This document shows, one piece after another, positions 1 through 8,221 of a stretch of 42,077 nt of DNA. The stretch spans positions 1 to 42,077 of the forward strand of contig JALRGX010000049.1 in NCBI GenBank assembly GCA_023259635.1, written 5' to 3'. This stretch comes from Methylotenera sp. Its GTDB lineage: Bacteria; Pseudomonadota; Gammaproteobacteria; Burkholderiales; Methylophilaceae. A program made the translations under genes and the position numbers. A model generated the notes under the pieces. It was not told the DNA's origin, ran no database searches, and worked only from the letters and a program-made list of their open reading frames with translations. How positions within the stretch are numbered: the stretch's first letter is position 1; each line of letters opens with the position of its first letter.

Positions 1-1782
1 AAGGCAGAAGCTGAGGAGCAGGCACGCATAGAAGCAGAGCATAAAGCACAGGAAGGAGCTGCTGAACAAGCCAGACTTGAAGCAGAACGCATTGCCCGTG
101 AAGAAGCAGATAAGCTGGAAAAAATTGAGGCTGAACGCAAAGCACAAGAGGCATTAGCTGAAAAGGCGAGACAGGAGGCCGAAGAACAAGCTCGCCTGGA
201 AGCGGAACGCATTGAACGCGAACAGGCTGAAGCCGCTGCCAGAGCCAAGGCAGAAGAAGATGCACGCCTGCAGGAGGAGGCGGAGCGCAGGGTCAAAACA
301 GAAGCTGAGGAGCAGGCGCGCATAGAAGCAGAGCGTAAAGCACAGGAAGGAGCTGCTGAACAAGCCAGACTTGAAGCAGAACGCATTGCCCGTGAAGAAG
401 AAAAAGCACGACATGCAGCAGAAAAAAAGGCCATGGCCGAAGCCGAAAAAGCGGCTCGCAAGGAATCTAAGCGTCTCGCCAAGAAAGAAAAAGCCGCGAA
501 GGCAAAACTTAATGCTGAGGTAAAAGCACGCACCAAGGAAATTCTTGGCAGCCTCATCCTTAATAATTGGAATCCTAAACTGATTAAGCCGTTGTTAATT
601 GCCACTTCGGCGGCGGCAGTGCTCATCTTGGTGTTAATTCATTTTGTTAATTTGAGCATGCTTATTAAACCGGTCGAGGAGTTGGCGACAAACAGCATTG
701 GTGAACCTGTTAAAGTCCAGGAAGTGCATGCCTCACTATTCCCTGTACCACATTTGATACTTAACAATATAGTTATTGGTAAAGATGCGGATATCAAGAT
801 TAGCACTGCAAGTATGCGGCCAGATATTTCAACGCTATTCGGGGAAACAAAAGTTCTGAAATCGCTTGAAGTCACTGACCTTACACTGCGCCCTACTGAT
901 CTTGGCCGTCAGGCACAATGGATTAATACTACGGCTAAATCTGATAAGTTGAAGATCGAACACATTGCATTAAAACACATCACCTTCAATATTCCTGGCC
1001 TTGAACTAGAGCCATTTGATGGCAAACTCACCCGCACCCCATCCGGTGAACTCAGTAATGTGGAACTGGTTAATGCCGGCAGTAATATCACGTTGCTTTT
1101 AACTCCACAAAACGGCAGTTGCGCCGTTACGTTTACCGCCAGCGCCTGGCAGCCACCGCTATTTAAACACCTGGAATTAGACGAAGTCACCGCCACAGGT
1201 ATTGTTAGCCAGAACCAAGCCGATTTCAGCCAGATAGAGGCCAAGGCTTATGGTGGAATCATCAGAGCCCAGGGGGTTGTAAACTGGGTAGAGCACGTGA
1301 ATGCATCAGGAAATTTCGTGCTGTCAAAAATAACATTGCCACGCCTACTCTCAGCTTACGGCAGCAATGCCTCCATAGATGGCAAACTCAATGCAAGCGC
1401 TGCTTTTGCTAGCAAAGTAGATCAAGTATCGGCATTGGTAGAAGACGCTGAAGTAAATAGCAGTTTCGAGGTGCTGAACGGCAAGATTAATGGCGTTGCC
1501 TTATCACAGGCAGTCATGGCTGGACCTGCCAGTAAGCCTGCACCAGAAGCCAACTTTACGAGATTCGACACGTTGACCGGCAATTTACTATTCAGGAATG
1601 GGCAATATAAATATAAACAATTCGAATTAAAGACTGAGCAATTCCATGCTTATGGCAGTCTTGATATTGAATCAAACCAGATTATTTCTGGAAAGGTTAG
1701 TGCAGCACTGACATCAAAATCACTACGCCGACAGGCCAGCTTCAATCTAAGTGGCAAAGTGCCAGATGTAAAATTGCAATAA
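1..1782 (+). CDS. AsmA-like membrane protein with N-terminal Glu/Ala/Arg coiled coil (5' end outside window)
   Basis: The reading frame is open from base 1, so the gene begins upstream; 593 codons are visible and the ATG at 433 is internal. The first ~190 visible residues are almost only E, A, R, K and Q in heptad-like order (for example EEQARIEAE), predicting a long charged coiled coil. A single membrane span follows (visible residues ~197-218, LLIATSAAAVLILVLIHF), then a ~370-residue beta-rich segment with AsmA-type features: LEVTDLTLRP, repeated GxIxAxGxxxW strands and a C-terminal region on shared basis components (LTGNLLFRNGQYKYKQFEL). This predicts a cytoplasmic coiled coil, one inner-membrane anchor and a periplasmic AsmA-like domain. 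Known AsmA/TamB relatives work in lipid transport or outer-membrane homeostasis; the coiled-coil head is unusual for them. The exact function is unknown. It converges on the next gene with a 32-bp gap. Confidence 0.8.
   Translation, partial: KAEAEEQARIEAEHKAQEGAAEQARLEAERIAREEADKLEKIEAERKAQEALAEKARQEAEEQARLEAERIEREQAEAAARAKAEEDARLQEEAERRVKTEAEEQARIEAERKAQEGAAEQARLEAERIAREEEKARHAAEKKAMAEAEKAARKESKRLAKKEKAAKAKLNAEVKARTKEILGSLILNNWNPKLIKPLLIATSAAAVLILVLIHFVNLSMLIKPVEELATNSIGEPVKVQEVHASLFPVPHLILNNIVIGKDADIKISTASMRPDISTLFGETKVLKSLEVTDLTLRPTDLGRQAQWINTTAKSDKLKIEHIALKHITFNIPGLELEPFDGKLTRTPSGELSNVELVNAGSNITLLLTPQNGSCAVTFTASAWQPPLFKHLELDEVTATGIVSQNQADFSQIEAKAYGGIIRAQGVVNWVEHVNASGNFVLSKITLPRLLSAYGSNASIDGKLNASAAFASKVDQVSALVEDAEVNSSFEVLNGKINGVALSQAVMAGPASKPAPEANFTRFDTLTGNLLFRNGQYKYKQFELKTEQFHAYGSLDIESNQIISGKVSAALTSKSLRRQASFNLSGKVPDVKLQ
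7..400 (+). repeat. Two 100-bp direct repeats inside the coiled-coil coding region
   Basis: Bases 7-106 and 301-400 match at 98 of 100 positions (differences gca/gcg and cat/cgt) with a 294-bp offset, exactly 98 codons. A shorter, more diverged copy of the core lies near 183-230. The near-identity at the DNA level, including synonymous positions, points to recent in-frame duplication or gene conversion. The segment may vary in length between strains. Confidence 0.85.
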
Positions 1783-1814
1783 TAACTCGTCCTAGCCAGC
1801 TAACGTAACAAGAC

Positions 1815-4787
1815 TTAATCGTGCTCCTGCGTTTCTACTAACAGCCTTTCAAAGTCGTCAGGCGGCACGGCCTTACTAAATAAGTACCCTTGATAGTTGA
1901 GACAACCGTTTATCGCTAAAATATTACGCTGCTCTTGGGTTTCCACGCCTTCTGCAATAACTGACAAGCCCAAACTCTGTCCAAGTGTCACTACTGTGCG
2001 AACAATGGCGGCATCGCTGGGATCGCTAACTAAATCCCGGACAAAAGACTGGTCAATCTTCAGCTGACACAAAGGCAGGCGCTTGAGATATGAGAGCGAA
2101 GAAAACCCGGTACCAAAATCATCCAGTGAAAAAGTAACACCTTTAGCTCTCAATGTATTCATTTTATTGATAGTATCTTCAACATTCTGTACCAGCATGC
2201 TTTCTGTTAATTCCAGCTTAAGTCTACTTGGATCAGCCTTAGTCTGGCTCAGGACATCTAATACCTGATCCACAAAATTATCTTGCTTAAACTGATGGGC
2301 ACTGACATTAACAGAAATTGTCAAATGACGGGTATTTTGGCTGCTTTCCCATGCTTTCAATTGCGTACAAGCCGTTACCAAAGCCCAGCGACCGATAAAC
2401 AGGATCAATCCAGACTCTTCTGCCAGCGGGATAAAGATGCTTGGTGATATTTCACCTTTTTCCGGATGGCTCCAGCGGATAAGAGCCTCAGCACCAAAGA
2501 TATTTCCGTTATAATCTATTTGTGGCTGGTAATAAAGCTTGAGTTCATCAGGTATCGCTTTGCGCAGAAAAGCCTGCATCAGCACACGCTCTTCTAACTC
2601 AGCCTGCATATGCTCATCAAAAAAATGAATCTTGTCGCGTCCGGCCTCCTTGGCTTGAAACAGTGCTGAGTCTGCGTTTTTGAGTAGCTCTTCTACTGCA
2701 ACATCATGGTTGCGGAATAAATTAATTCCTATACAGGCCGTACAGTTATATTCATAGCCATTTAAATAAAACGGCTGCCGGATTGCGCTACTGATCCTTT
2801 CAGCAATTGTATTGGCTTCTTTGACAGCCGTTTCCATTTCCTTGCTTAAGTAATCGAGAGACACAACAAAATTATCTGCCCCCAAACGGGCAACCATGTC
2901 ATACAGGTGCACACAAGCTCTAATGCGTTTAGCTACCTCGATTAGCAGCAAATCACCAACATTGTGCCCCCTTGTGTCATTAAGGAGCATGAAATCATCA
3001 AGATTAATAAACAGGAGTGCACCTGGAATCTCCCTGCGGGTGCTGGATGACATCATATCCTTCAGGCGTACCATCAACAATTGGCGGTTTGGAATCCCTG
3101 TCAGGCTATCATAGTAGGAAAGATTGTGAATAGTCTCTTCAGCTTCTTTGCGTTGAGTGACATCTGCAAAAGTGGCGACATAGTTAGTCACCTTTCCGGT
3201 AATATCACAAATAGCGCTAATGTTAAGCCACTCAGGGTAACCCTGACCGTTCTTGCGCCGGTTCCATATCTCGCCCTGCCAGAAATGATCACGATTCAGG
3301 CTCTCCCACATGGCTTGGTAAAACGCCGCATCCTGACGCCCGGACTTGAGCAGTTGCGGTGTCTTGCCAACAGCCTCATCTAAGCTAAAACCAGTTATTT
3401 TCGTAAATGCCTGATTCACTTTTAGTATCACCTGATGCTCATCCGTCACCATCACGGCATCCTGGGACTCAAAGGCTGTAGCTGCGATACGCAGTTCGCG
3501 CTCCACGCGTTTGCGCTCGGTGATATCTCGAACGAAAGCAACGAGATAAGTTTTATCTTCAAGACTAAATGCATCGAGTGACACTTCTGCATCAAACAGG
3601 CTGCCATCAGCACGTTTATGCGCCCATTCGAACGTTTGTGATTGTTCGCTTATGGCATTATTAATTTTTTCCAGCGCGGATAATTTCGAATCCTTTCCAT
3701 CAGGCTGTGTAGGAGGTGAAAATATATATGGTTGCGAGTTGATAATTTGTTCCCGCTCACAACGGAACATGGTGAGTGCCGATTTATTGCAATCGATAAA
3801 ACGATCGCCGGACATAATAAAAATGGCGTCTTTAGCAGTTTCAAAGAGTGACCTATAACGTTTTTCACTCTTATTAAGATTTAACTCGGCCATTCTACGT
3901 TCGGTAATATCGCGCACAAACGCACAAAGATAATCCTTGCCATTCAGTTGAACATGGTTAGCAACAGCCTCTACCGGATACAGGCTGCCATCCTTTTTGC
4001 GGAAGTCGGATTCGAATTGCATTGAACCTTGTTGTCTCAGCATAAAAAATTGCTGTAACCGCACCTCGGATCTGAAGTGAACGTCTATATCGGAAAGGCT
4101 CAGATGGAGCAATTCTTCCCGTGTATATCCAAGTGATGTACAAGCTGATTTATTGGCATCAACAATACGGGAATCCGGTGTCATCCACAGCAGGGCATCA
4201 CTTGCAGATTCAACACTGAAGCGCGTTAAATACAATGCCGCATTCTGTTTCTGTATAGACATTTCATAGTTATTAAAAATAAACACCATTGCCACCAGAT
4301 AAAGGCTGGCTGTAAGCACATCAATCAGGGAATAACCAGCATATCCAAATGGAAGAAAATACCCTGCCAGCATTAATACCAGAAAAATACCTGCCCACTG
4401 CAAGCCGGCTTTACGGCCCTTGAGGAAAAATGCTGATGCTACCAGTAGGAAAAACAGCGATACGCGTATCGTGTTGTAAGTTGCAAACAGGTAGATGGCA
4501 TAAAAAAGAATGAAACTTGCAACCAGTGCAATACTGCTTACAAGATCAACTTTTTCCTTATGCCGATTAAGATAGGAGATAAGACCAAAAGTAATTGCTG
4601 AATATAGAAAATCTACCAGGCCAAGTAGCAGGTTGTCCTGGATGCGATAGAACCCCATACCCAAAGCCACAATCCCTGCAAATAAGAAAACACTGTTGAG
4701 GAAGGCAATTTTATACCCTACGCCGCCTTCATCTGCGCCAAGTACAATAGGTTCGGACTGCAGTAATTGTTTTAATTCCATTTTCAC
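1815..4787 (-). CDS. Membrane PAS-PAS-PAS-GGDEF-EAL protein, probable c-di-GMP phosphodiesterase
   Basis: 990 residues. About six membrane spans occupy residues ~25-172. Three PAS/PAC units follow (~190-300, ~310-430, ~435-560), closed by FVRDITERR, FVRDITERK and ADVTQRKEAEE. A GGDEF domain starts at YDSLTGIPNRQ, but its signature is GADNF (context ARLGADNFVV), so cyclase activity is probably lost. The EAL domain looks complete: EALIRW, NVSAHQF, LELTES, DDFGTGFSS, LKID, AEGVE and QGYLF are all present. Expected reaction: hydrolysis of c-di-GMP to pGpG, tuned by a membrane or PAS-sensed signal, with the degenerate GGDEF as a possible GTP-binding regulatory module (known for such hybrids; inferred here). 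The frame can start at GTG 4787 or ATG 4781; GGAA lies just upstream of the GTG. It diverges from the Fae gene across a 513-bp spacer. Confidence 0.9.
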   Translation of the reverse strand: MKMELKQLLQSEPIVLGADEGGVGYKIAFLNSVFLFAGIVALGMGFYRIQDNLLLGLVDFLYSAITFGLISYLNRHKEKVDLVSSIALVASFILFYAIYLFATYNTIRVSLFFLLVASAFFLKGRKAGLQWAGIFLVLMLAGYFLPFGYAGYSLIDVLTASLYLVAMVFIFNNYEMSIQKQNAALYLTRFSVESASDALLWMTPDSRIVDANKSACTSLGYTREELLHLSLSDIDVHFRSEVRLQQFFMLRQQGSMQFESDFRKKDGSLYPVEAVANHVQLNGKDYLCAFVRDITERRMAELNLNKSEKRYRSLFETAKDAIFIMSGDRFIDCNKSALTMFRCEREQIINSQPYIFSPPTQPDGKDSKLSALEKINNAISEQSQTFEWAHKRADGSLFDAEVSLDAFSLEDKTYLVAFVRDITERKRVERELRIAATAFESQDAVMVTDEHQVILKVNQAFTKITGFSLDEAVGKTPQLLKSGRQDAAFYQAMWESLNRDHFWQGEIWNRRKNGQGYPEWLNISAICDITGKVTNYVATFADVTQRKEAEETIHNLSYYDSLTGIPNRQLLMVRLKDMMSSSTRREIPGALLFINLDDFMLLNDTRGHNVGDLLLIEVAKRIRACVHLYDMVARLGADNFVVSLDYLSKEMETAVKEANTIAERISSAIRQPFYLNGYEYNCTACIGINLFRNHDVAVEELLKNADSALFQAKEAGRDKIHFFDEHMQAELEERVLMQAFLRKAIPDELKLYYQPQIDYNGNIFGAEALIRWSHPEKGEISPSIFIPLAEESGLILFIGRWALVTACTQLKAWESSQNTRHLTISVNVSAHQFKQDNFVDQVLDVLSQTKADPSRLKLELTESMLVQNVEDTINKMNTLRAKGVTFSLDDFGTGFSSLSYLKRLPLCQLKIDQSFVRDLVSDPSDAAIVRTVVTLGQSLGLSVIAEGVETQEQRNILAINGCLNYQGYLFSKAVPPDDFERLLVETQEHD

Positions 4788-4971
4788 ATTTCCATGCTGA
4801 CAGAATGAATATACCCATCACAGACAGCAGGTTTAGAACCAACTTGCCCGGCGACCTAAATTACCCAGATAGCATAAAAGGAGAAATACATAACTAAATG
4901 CAACTCCTCAGGATTACACTTATTACTTGGAACCATAAATCTATAAAAATTCCCATATTTATATTACTACC

Positions 4972-4996
4972 GTATGCTACTTTATGTCTAGCATAC
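4972..4996. other. Inverted repeat in the spacer between the c-di-GMP gene and the Fae gene
   Basis: GTATGCTA (4972-4979) and TAGCATAC (4989-4996) are perfect 8-bp arms around a 9-base loop, about 185 bp upstream of the PAS-GGDEF-EAL gene. There is no T-run, so an operator or RNA hairpin is more likely than a terminator. Apart from this dyad and the one near 5216, the 4788-5300 spacer is AT-rich with no convincing small ORF. Confidence 0.4.
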
Positions 4997-5178
4997 TTAA
5001 TATACCCTGTTGATTTTTATTGAAAATCCTCAAAACATGCATGTCGGAAATACAATTATTGCCACATCTCTTGATATAGACATTACTCTAACAGAACCCC
5101 TATATCACTGCTGATTATTGGTTGTAACTGACATCTATTCCGGCATAGTTGCTTTGCCATGATTACACGGAATATATT

Positions 5179-5230
5179 TTGTAAATTGCTTAAAACGGGG
5201 CTATTCTATAAAATCTTGTTTTATAGAATA
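5179..5230 (+). promoter_or_regulatory. Probable Fae promoter overlapped by a 12-bp perfect inverted repeat
   Basis: TTGTAA (5179-5184) and TATTCT (5202-5207) are 17 bp apart and resemble -35/-10 boxes. The -10 box is the start of a perfect dyad: TATTCTATAAAA (5202-5213) and TTTTATAGAATA (5219-5230) around TCTTG. A protein bound here would cover the -10 and start site; as RNA it could form a 5' hairpin. The Fae start codon is 70 bp downstream, preceded by AAGGA (5290-5294). Promoter assignment is inference; the dyad is seen directly. Confidence 0.5.
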
Positions 5231-5300
5231 TCTACCATTTAGCAGTACGCTAAATTAGCTATGCAACGTTTTCTTTTCTCTATTATTTCAAGGATTCCTC

Positions 5301-5852
5301 ATGTCAAAAATCATTTTTAAAGCAGGTGAAGCTACTGTATTTACCGAAGGTAAAGACGTAACTGCTGCGATGCCAGAAATTTTAATCGGCAGTGTAGATG
5401 GCCCGGTAGGTCAGGCATTCGCCAACATGATGGCGCAAAGCAAAGGCCATACTGCGATGTTTGCGGTACGTGACATCAATCAATTGGTGCGTCCAGCTTG
5501 CATGATGGTGCCAAAAGTGACCCTGAAAGGCAGTACCGATGTAGGTTTGTTCGGTGGTGTGGTGCAGGCAGCCACCGCTGATGCGATTCTGGATTGCGTC
5601 ATCGAAGGCATCATTCCTAAAGATTCAGTAAATGATCTGTGCATCATCAGCCTGGTTTGGATTGATCCAGGTTGTATCGCATTGGAAAAAGAAGGCACAT
5701 TAGACAAAGCTGATATGTACAAAAACAACTATGATGCTACTAAACTGGCAATCAAACGTGCATTGAACGACGAGCCATCAATTGATGAATTGATTGCAAA
5801 TCGTCACAAAATCAAACACTGCATGTGGGAAGATTCCTGGGATCAGAAATAA
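5301..5852 (+). CDS. fae: Formaldehyde-activating enzyme family protein (divergent Fae paralogue)
   Basis: 183 residues, cytoplasmic. Fae condenses formaldehyde with tetrahydromethanopterin in methylotrophs. Family features: GEATVF near the N-terminus, EILIGSVDGPVGQAF, GHTAMFAVRDIN, the hydrophobic LFGGVVQAATADAI, VIEGIIPKDSVNDLCI and NNYDATKLAIKRALNDEPS. Compared with the Methylobacterium Fae sequence as I remember it, the segment AHIDLIIG reads AMPEILIG here, so the His proposed as the catalytic base is Met. It is also ~13 residues longer, ending in a Trp/Asp-rich tail. This fits a Fae2/Fae3-type paralogue that may bind formaldehyde or pterin, act as a sensor or have altered catalysis, rather than the main enzyme. 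It is monocistronic: own promoter-like region, strong AAGGA ribosome site and a terminator 69 bp after the stop. No pterin-pathway genes are adjacent. Confidence 0.85.
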   Translation: MSKIIFKAGEATVFTEGKDVTAAMPEILIGSVDGPVGQAFANMMAQSKGHTAMFAVRDINQLVRPACMMVPKVTLKGSTDVGLFGGVVQAATADAILDCVIEGIIPKDSVNDLCIISLVWIDPGCIALEKEGTLDKADMYKNNYDATKLAIKRALNDEPSIDELIANRHKIKHCMWEDSWDQK

Positions 5853-5920
5853 AAACAATTCAGTGGGATGCTCTGCATTCCATAAAATGAATTTACGGAT
5901 TTAATCCTAGTCCCAATTAG

Positions 5921-5955
5921 TAATAAAAAAGCGGCTTTAAGCCGCTTTTTTATTA
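5921..5955. terminator. Bidirectional intrinsic terminator
   Basis: A perfect 17-bp inverted repeat (arms 5921-5937 and 5939-5955) has a GCGGC/GCCGC core flanked by A-runs on one side and T-runs on the other. It lies between the convergent Fae gene (+) and yqjK (-), so it can end both transcripts. Confidence 0.92.
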
Positions 5956-5966
5956 CCTGGAAATTT

Positions 5967-6269
5967 CTATTCTTTGCGTATGGAATTACGGACATCACGC
6001 GCAAGACGGAATACCGACCAGCCGGTTTGTAACAACGCAGTAAAACGCGCTATGTTTATCCTGCGGATCAATACCCCGGTTAATACACTAACGCTGGCCA
6101 TGAGCACCGGGTATTTCCTGAAATAGCGTACCACCTCTACCCCATGATCGACCACGACTAATGGTTGCCGTAATTGTTCCATATTCTGTGTAAGCACCAT
6201 ACGCTGGGAAGCGATTTTGCCTATCAGTCTTTGCCGTCGTACAGCGATTGCAGTTAGTTTTTCATTCAT
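5967..6269 (-). CDS. yqjK: YqjK-like protein
   Basis: 100 residues; last gene of a three-gene minus-strand operon. The N-terminal half is basic and helical (MNEKLTAIAVRRQRLIGKIA, then QRMVLTQNMEQLRQPLVVVD); a hydrophobic stretch KYPVLMASVSVLTGVLI around residues 73-90 could touch the membrane, followed by a basic tail. Position behind yqjE and yqjD homologues supports the YqjK family call. The function of the family is unknown; the operon is generally associated with envelope or stationary-phase stress. It is 17 bp from yqjE and ends 11 bp from the terminator. Confidence 0.7.
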   Translation of the reverse strand: MNEKLTAIAVRRQRLIGKIASQRMVLTQNMEQLRQPLVVVDHGVEVVRYFRKYPVLMASVSVLTGVLIRRINIARFTALLQTGWSVFRLARDVRNSIRKE

Positions 6270-6286
6270 TACTGGATTCTGCCAAC

Positions 6287-6679
6287 TTAGCGATTAGTGT
6301 CAATTTCCTGGCTGTCTTTGACCAGTTCGGCAAGACTGGCTTCAAATATTCTTGGCATGGACTTCAGTCTGGTGATAACAGCTACACCCAGTACCATGCC
6401 AACTATCAAAAACAGTCCGGTAAGCGAACCAAGCACTAATAAACGGTGTGTATCCCAGAATACGACAACCACCAGAATTGTAAGCAGCACTGCGCCAAAA
6501 CAAAGACTGAACAGCGAAACAAAGATCATTGCCAGCAATGATATGAAACGTTCACGACCTTCTTCCAGATCTGTACTAAGCAGCTCAAGGCGCGTATGAA
6601 TAATCGCAACGAGCGTAACTGTCAGGTTCTTTAAAGAAGTCAGCAAACCTTCCGCTGGCTGGTTAGGTATCTCTGCCAT
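6287..6679 (-). CDS. yqjE: YqjE-like phage-holin-superfamily membrane protein
   Basis: 130 residues. After an amphipathic N-terminus (LLTSLKNLTVTLVAIIHTRLELLSTDLEEG) come two strong membrane spans, MIFVSLFSLCFGAVLLTILVVVVF (~50-73) and LLVLGSLTGLFLIVGMVLGVAVI (~80-102), then a cytoplasmic helical tail. This is the layout of the YqjE/DUF1469 holin-X superfamily. Homologues sit in yqjDEK operons without phage genes, so lysis is unlikely; a membrane-stress role is inferred. The gene is separated from yqjD by 6 bp, so translational coupling is likely. Confidence 0.8.
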   Translation of the reverse strand: MAEIPNQPAEGLLTSLKNLTVTLVAIIHTRLELLSTDLEEGRERFISLLAMIFVSLFSLCFGAVLLTILVVVVFWDTHRLLVLGSLTGLFLIVGMVLGVAVITRLKSMPRIFEASLAELVKDSQEIDTNR

Positions 6680-6685
6680 TGTAAT

Positions 6686-7006
6686 TTAGCGCCTGCCGAT
6701 AAGCAGGCCGATAACAAGGCCAACACCTGCTGCTACACCAACTGCATGCCATGGGTTTTCATGCACATAATCATCAGTTGCCTGCGCAGCGATTTTACCT
6801 TTCTCAATGGCAGCATCCTGTGCTTCAACCAGTTTTACTTTTGCTACGGCCAAAGATTCCTCGGCCTTTACACGAAGATTAGAAACAGCTTCACCACCCT
6901 GGCCAGCTGTCGCCCTGATCAGCGCTTCAGCATCAGCTATTACCACTTTGAAATCATTGATTAGTTGCTCTTTGGTTACAGCAGTATTTTGTACGTTATT
7001 GCTCAT
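6686..7006 (-). CDS. yqjD: YqjD/ElaB-family (DUF883) C-tail-anchored membrane protein
   Basis: 106 residues; first gene of the operon. A soluble helical region with ALIRATAGQGGEAV and repeated Ala/Glu/Lys heptads (residues ~20-78) is followed by the family hallmark DYVHENPWHAVGVAAGVG and a C-terminal anchor ending VGLVIGLLIGRR. In E. coli, YqjD tethers to the inner membrane and binds ribosomes in stationary phase; the same role is inferred. A strong ribosome site, AAGGAG, lies 7 bases before the ATG. A sigma-E-like promoter candidate lies about 40 bp upstream. Confidence 0.88.
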   Translation of the reverse strand: MSNNVQNTAVTKEQLINDFKVVIADAEALIRATAGQGGEAVSNLRVKAEESLAVAKVKLVEAQDAAIEKGKIAAQATDDYVHENPWHAVGVAAGVGLVIGLLIGRR

Positions 7007-7045
7007 TAAAGTGCTCCTTTTTTATTAATCATAGTAATTGCCATA

Positions 7046-7073
7046 TCGACCATTACTTGAGAAGTGTAGTTCC
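7046..7073 (-). promoter_or_regulatory. Candidate sigma-E-type promoter for yqjDEK
   Basis: Read on the minus strand, GGAACT (7073-7068) is followed after 16 bp by GGTCGA (7051-7046). This resembles the RpoE-type GGAACTT / GGTCnnA boxes. It places a start site about 30 bp before the yqjD ATG, just ahead of the AAGGAG. This is a motif match only. Confidence 0.35.
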
Positions 7074-7158
7074 ATTCTCACTGCCCCCTATGTTCACTAT
7101 GCTACGCCTCACAAGTTAATTGAGCAAGGCGATGATTGATTCTGTTGATGCACATCAA

Positions 7159-8205
7159 TTAAGTATTTTTACTGCGTAGCGATTGCAGGATCTTCCTCAC
7201 CGGCGTTGGAATGGCAGCGCCCATTGCATCTTCAATACTTAACCAGATTGAGCCTGGTTCACAGGTTTTTGAATCCCGCTTTATAACTTCCAGTAGCTGC
7301 GGCGTAATGAATAATTTGAAATGTGTAAAAGCATGACTTAATTCAGGCAATGCTTTTTTAGGATGCACAGTCATGCCGAATCGCTGTTGTGCAATCTTGG
7401 CATAATCATCATCATTCTGCAGCTCCGGGAAACTCCACAAGCCTCCCCAGATACCGCTGGGAGGACGCTTTTCCAGCATGATGCAATCACCCTGCTGCAG
7501 AATCAGCATGGTAGTGTATTTTACTGGTGTGATTTTACGCGGTTTAGGCGTTGGCAGCTGCGCTACACGTTGCTGCTTATAAGCCTGGCAAGTCTCAACT
7601 AACGGACAGCTTAAACACTGCGGCTTACTTCTGCTGCAAAGCGTAGCACCCAGATCCATCAAACCTTGGGTATACGCCACCATATCTGTTTCTGGCAATA
7701 GCCCTTCCGCCAAGACCCATAGTGCTTTTTCAATCTTTGGCGTGCCGGGCCAGCCTTCGATCGCAAAATATCTGGTCAATACACGTTTTACGTTGCCATC
7801 AAGTATCGTCTGTACCTGATTGAATGCAAAAGATGCAATAGCTGCCGCAGTGGAACGACCTATGCCGGATAATGTCTGGATAGTCTCAAAGTCCTGCGGG
7901 AACACGCCGCCGTACTCACCCATAATGGTTTGCGCTGCATGGTGCAGGTTACGCGCCCTTGAGTAATAGCCGAGGCCACTCCAATGCTGCAGGACTTCAT
8001 CCTGCGTTGCATCCGCAAGCGCCGCAACAGTAGGAAACCGCCGCATAAATTTGCTGTAATAACCGATGACGGCTGCCACCTGCGTTTGCTGCAGCATAAT
8101 CTCCGATACCCAGATTGCATAAGGATCTGTTGTATTCTGCCACGGTAAATCATGACGCCCGTAGTGCTTTTGCCATGCAATCAGGCGGTCTGCAAAATCA
8201 GTCAT
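7159..8205 (-). CDS. mutY: A/G-specific adenine glycosylase MutY
   Basis: 348 residues. It removes adenine mispaired with 8-oxoguanine or G in base-excision repair. The catalytic Glu35 lies in VSEIMLQQTQVA, the helix-hairpin-helix is LSGIGRSTAAAI (112-123), and the catalytic Asp136 is in TILDGNVKRV. The [4Fe-4S] cysteines have canonical C-x6-C-x2-C-x5-C spacing at 190, 197, 200 and 206. A C-terminal NUDIX-like 8-oxoG recognition domain follows (~225-345, PSGIWGGLWSFPEL). Length is normal for the family. It lies 16 bp downstream of the AsmA gene and is probably cotranscribed with it; no clear Shine-Dalgarno is visible, consistent with coupling. Confidence 0.96.
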   Translation of the reverse strand: MTDFADRLIAWQKHYGRHDLPWQNTTDPYAIWVSEIMLQQTQVAAVIGYYSKFMRRFPTVAALADATQDEVLQHWSGLGYYSRARNLHHAAQTIMGEYGGVFPQDFETIQTLSGIGRSTAAAIASFAFNQVQTILDGNVKRVLTRYFAIEGWPGTPKIEKALWVLAEGLLPETDMVAYTQGLMDLGATLCSRSKPQCLSCPLVETCQAYKQQRVAQLPTPKPRKITPVKYTTMLILQQGDCIMLEKRPPSGIWGGLWSFPELQNDDDYAKIAQQRFGMTVHPKKALPELSHAFTHFKLFITPQLLEVIKRDSKTCEPGSIWLSIEDAMGAAIPTPVRKILQSLRSKNT

Positions 8206-8221
8206 TTGAATCTATAACTAT

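Noticed and set aside
154-414. Minus-strand frame opposite the coiled coil (Phe/Leu/Ser-rich)
   Set aside because: It is the complement of a repetitive GAA/GCA-rich coding region; composition explains the open frame.
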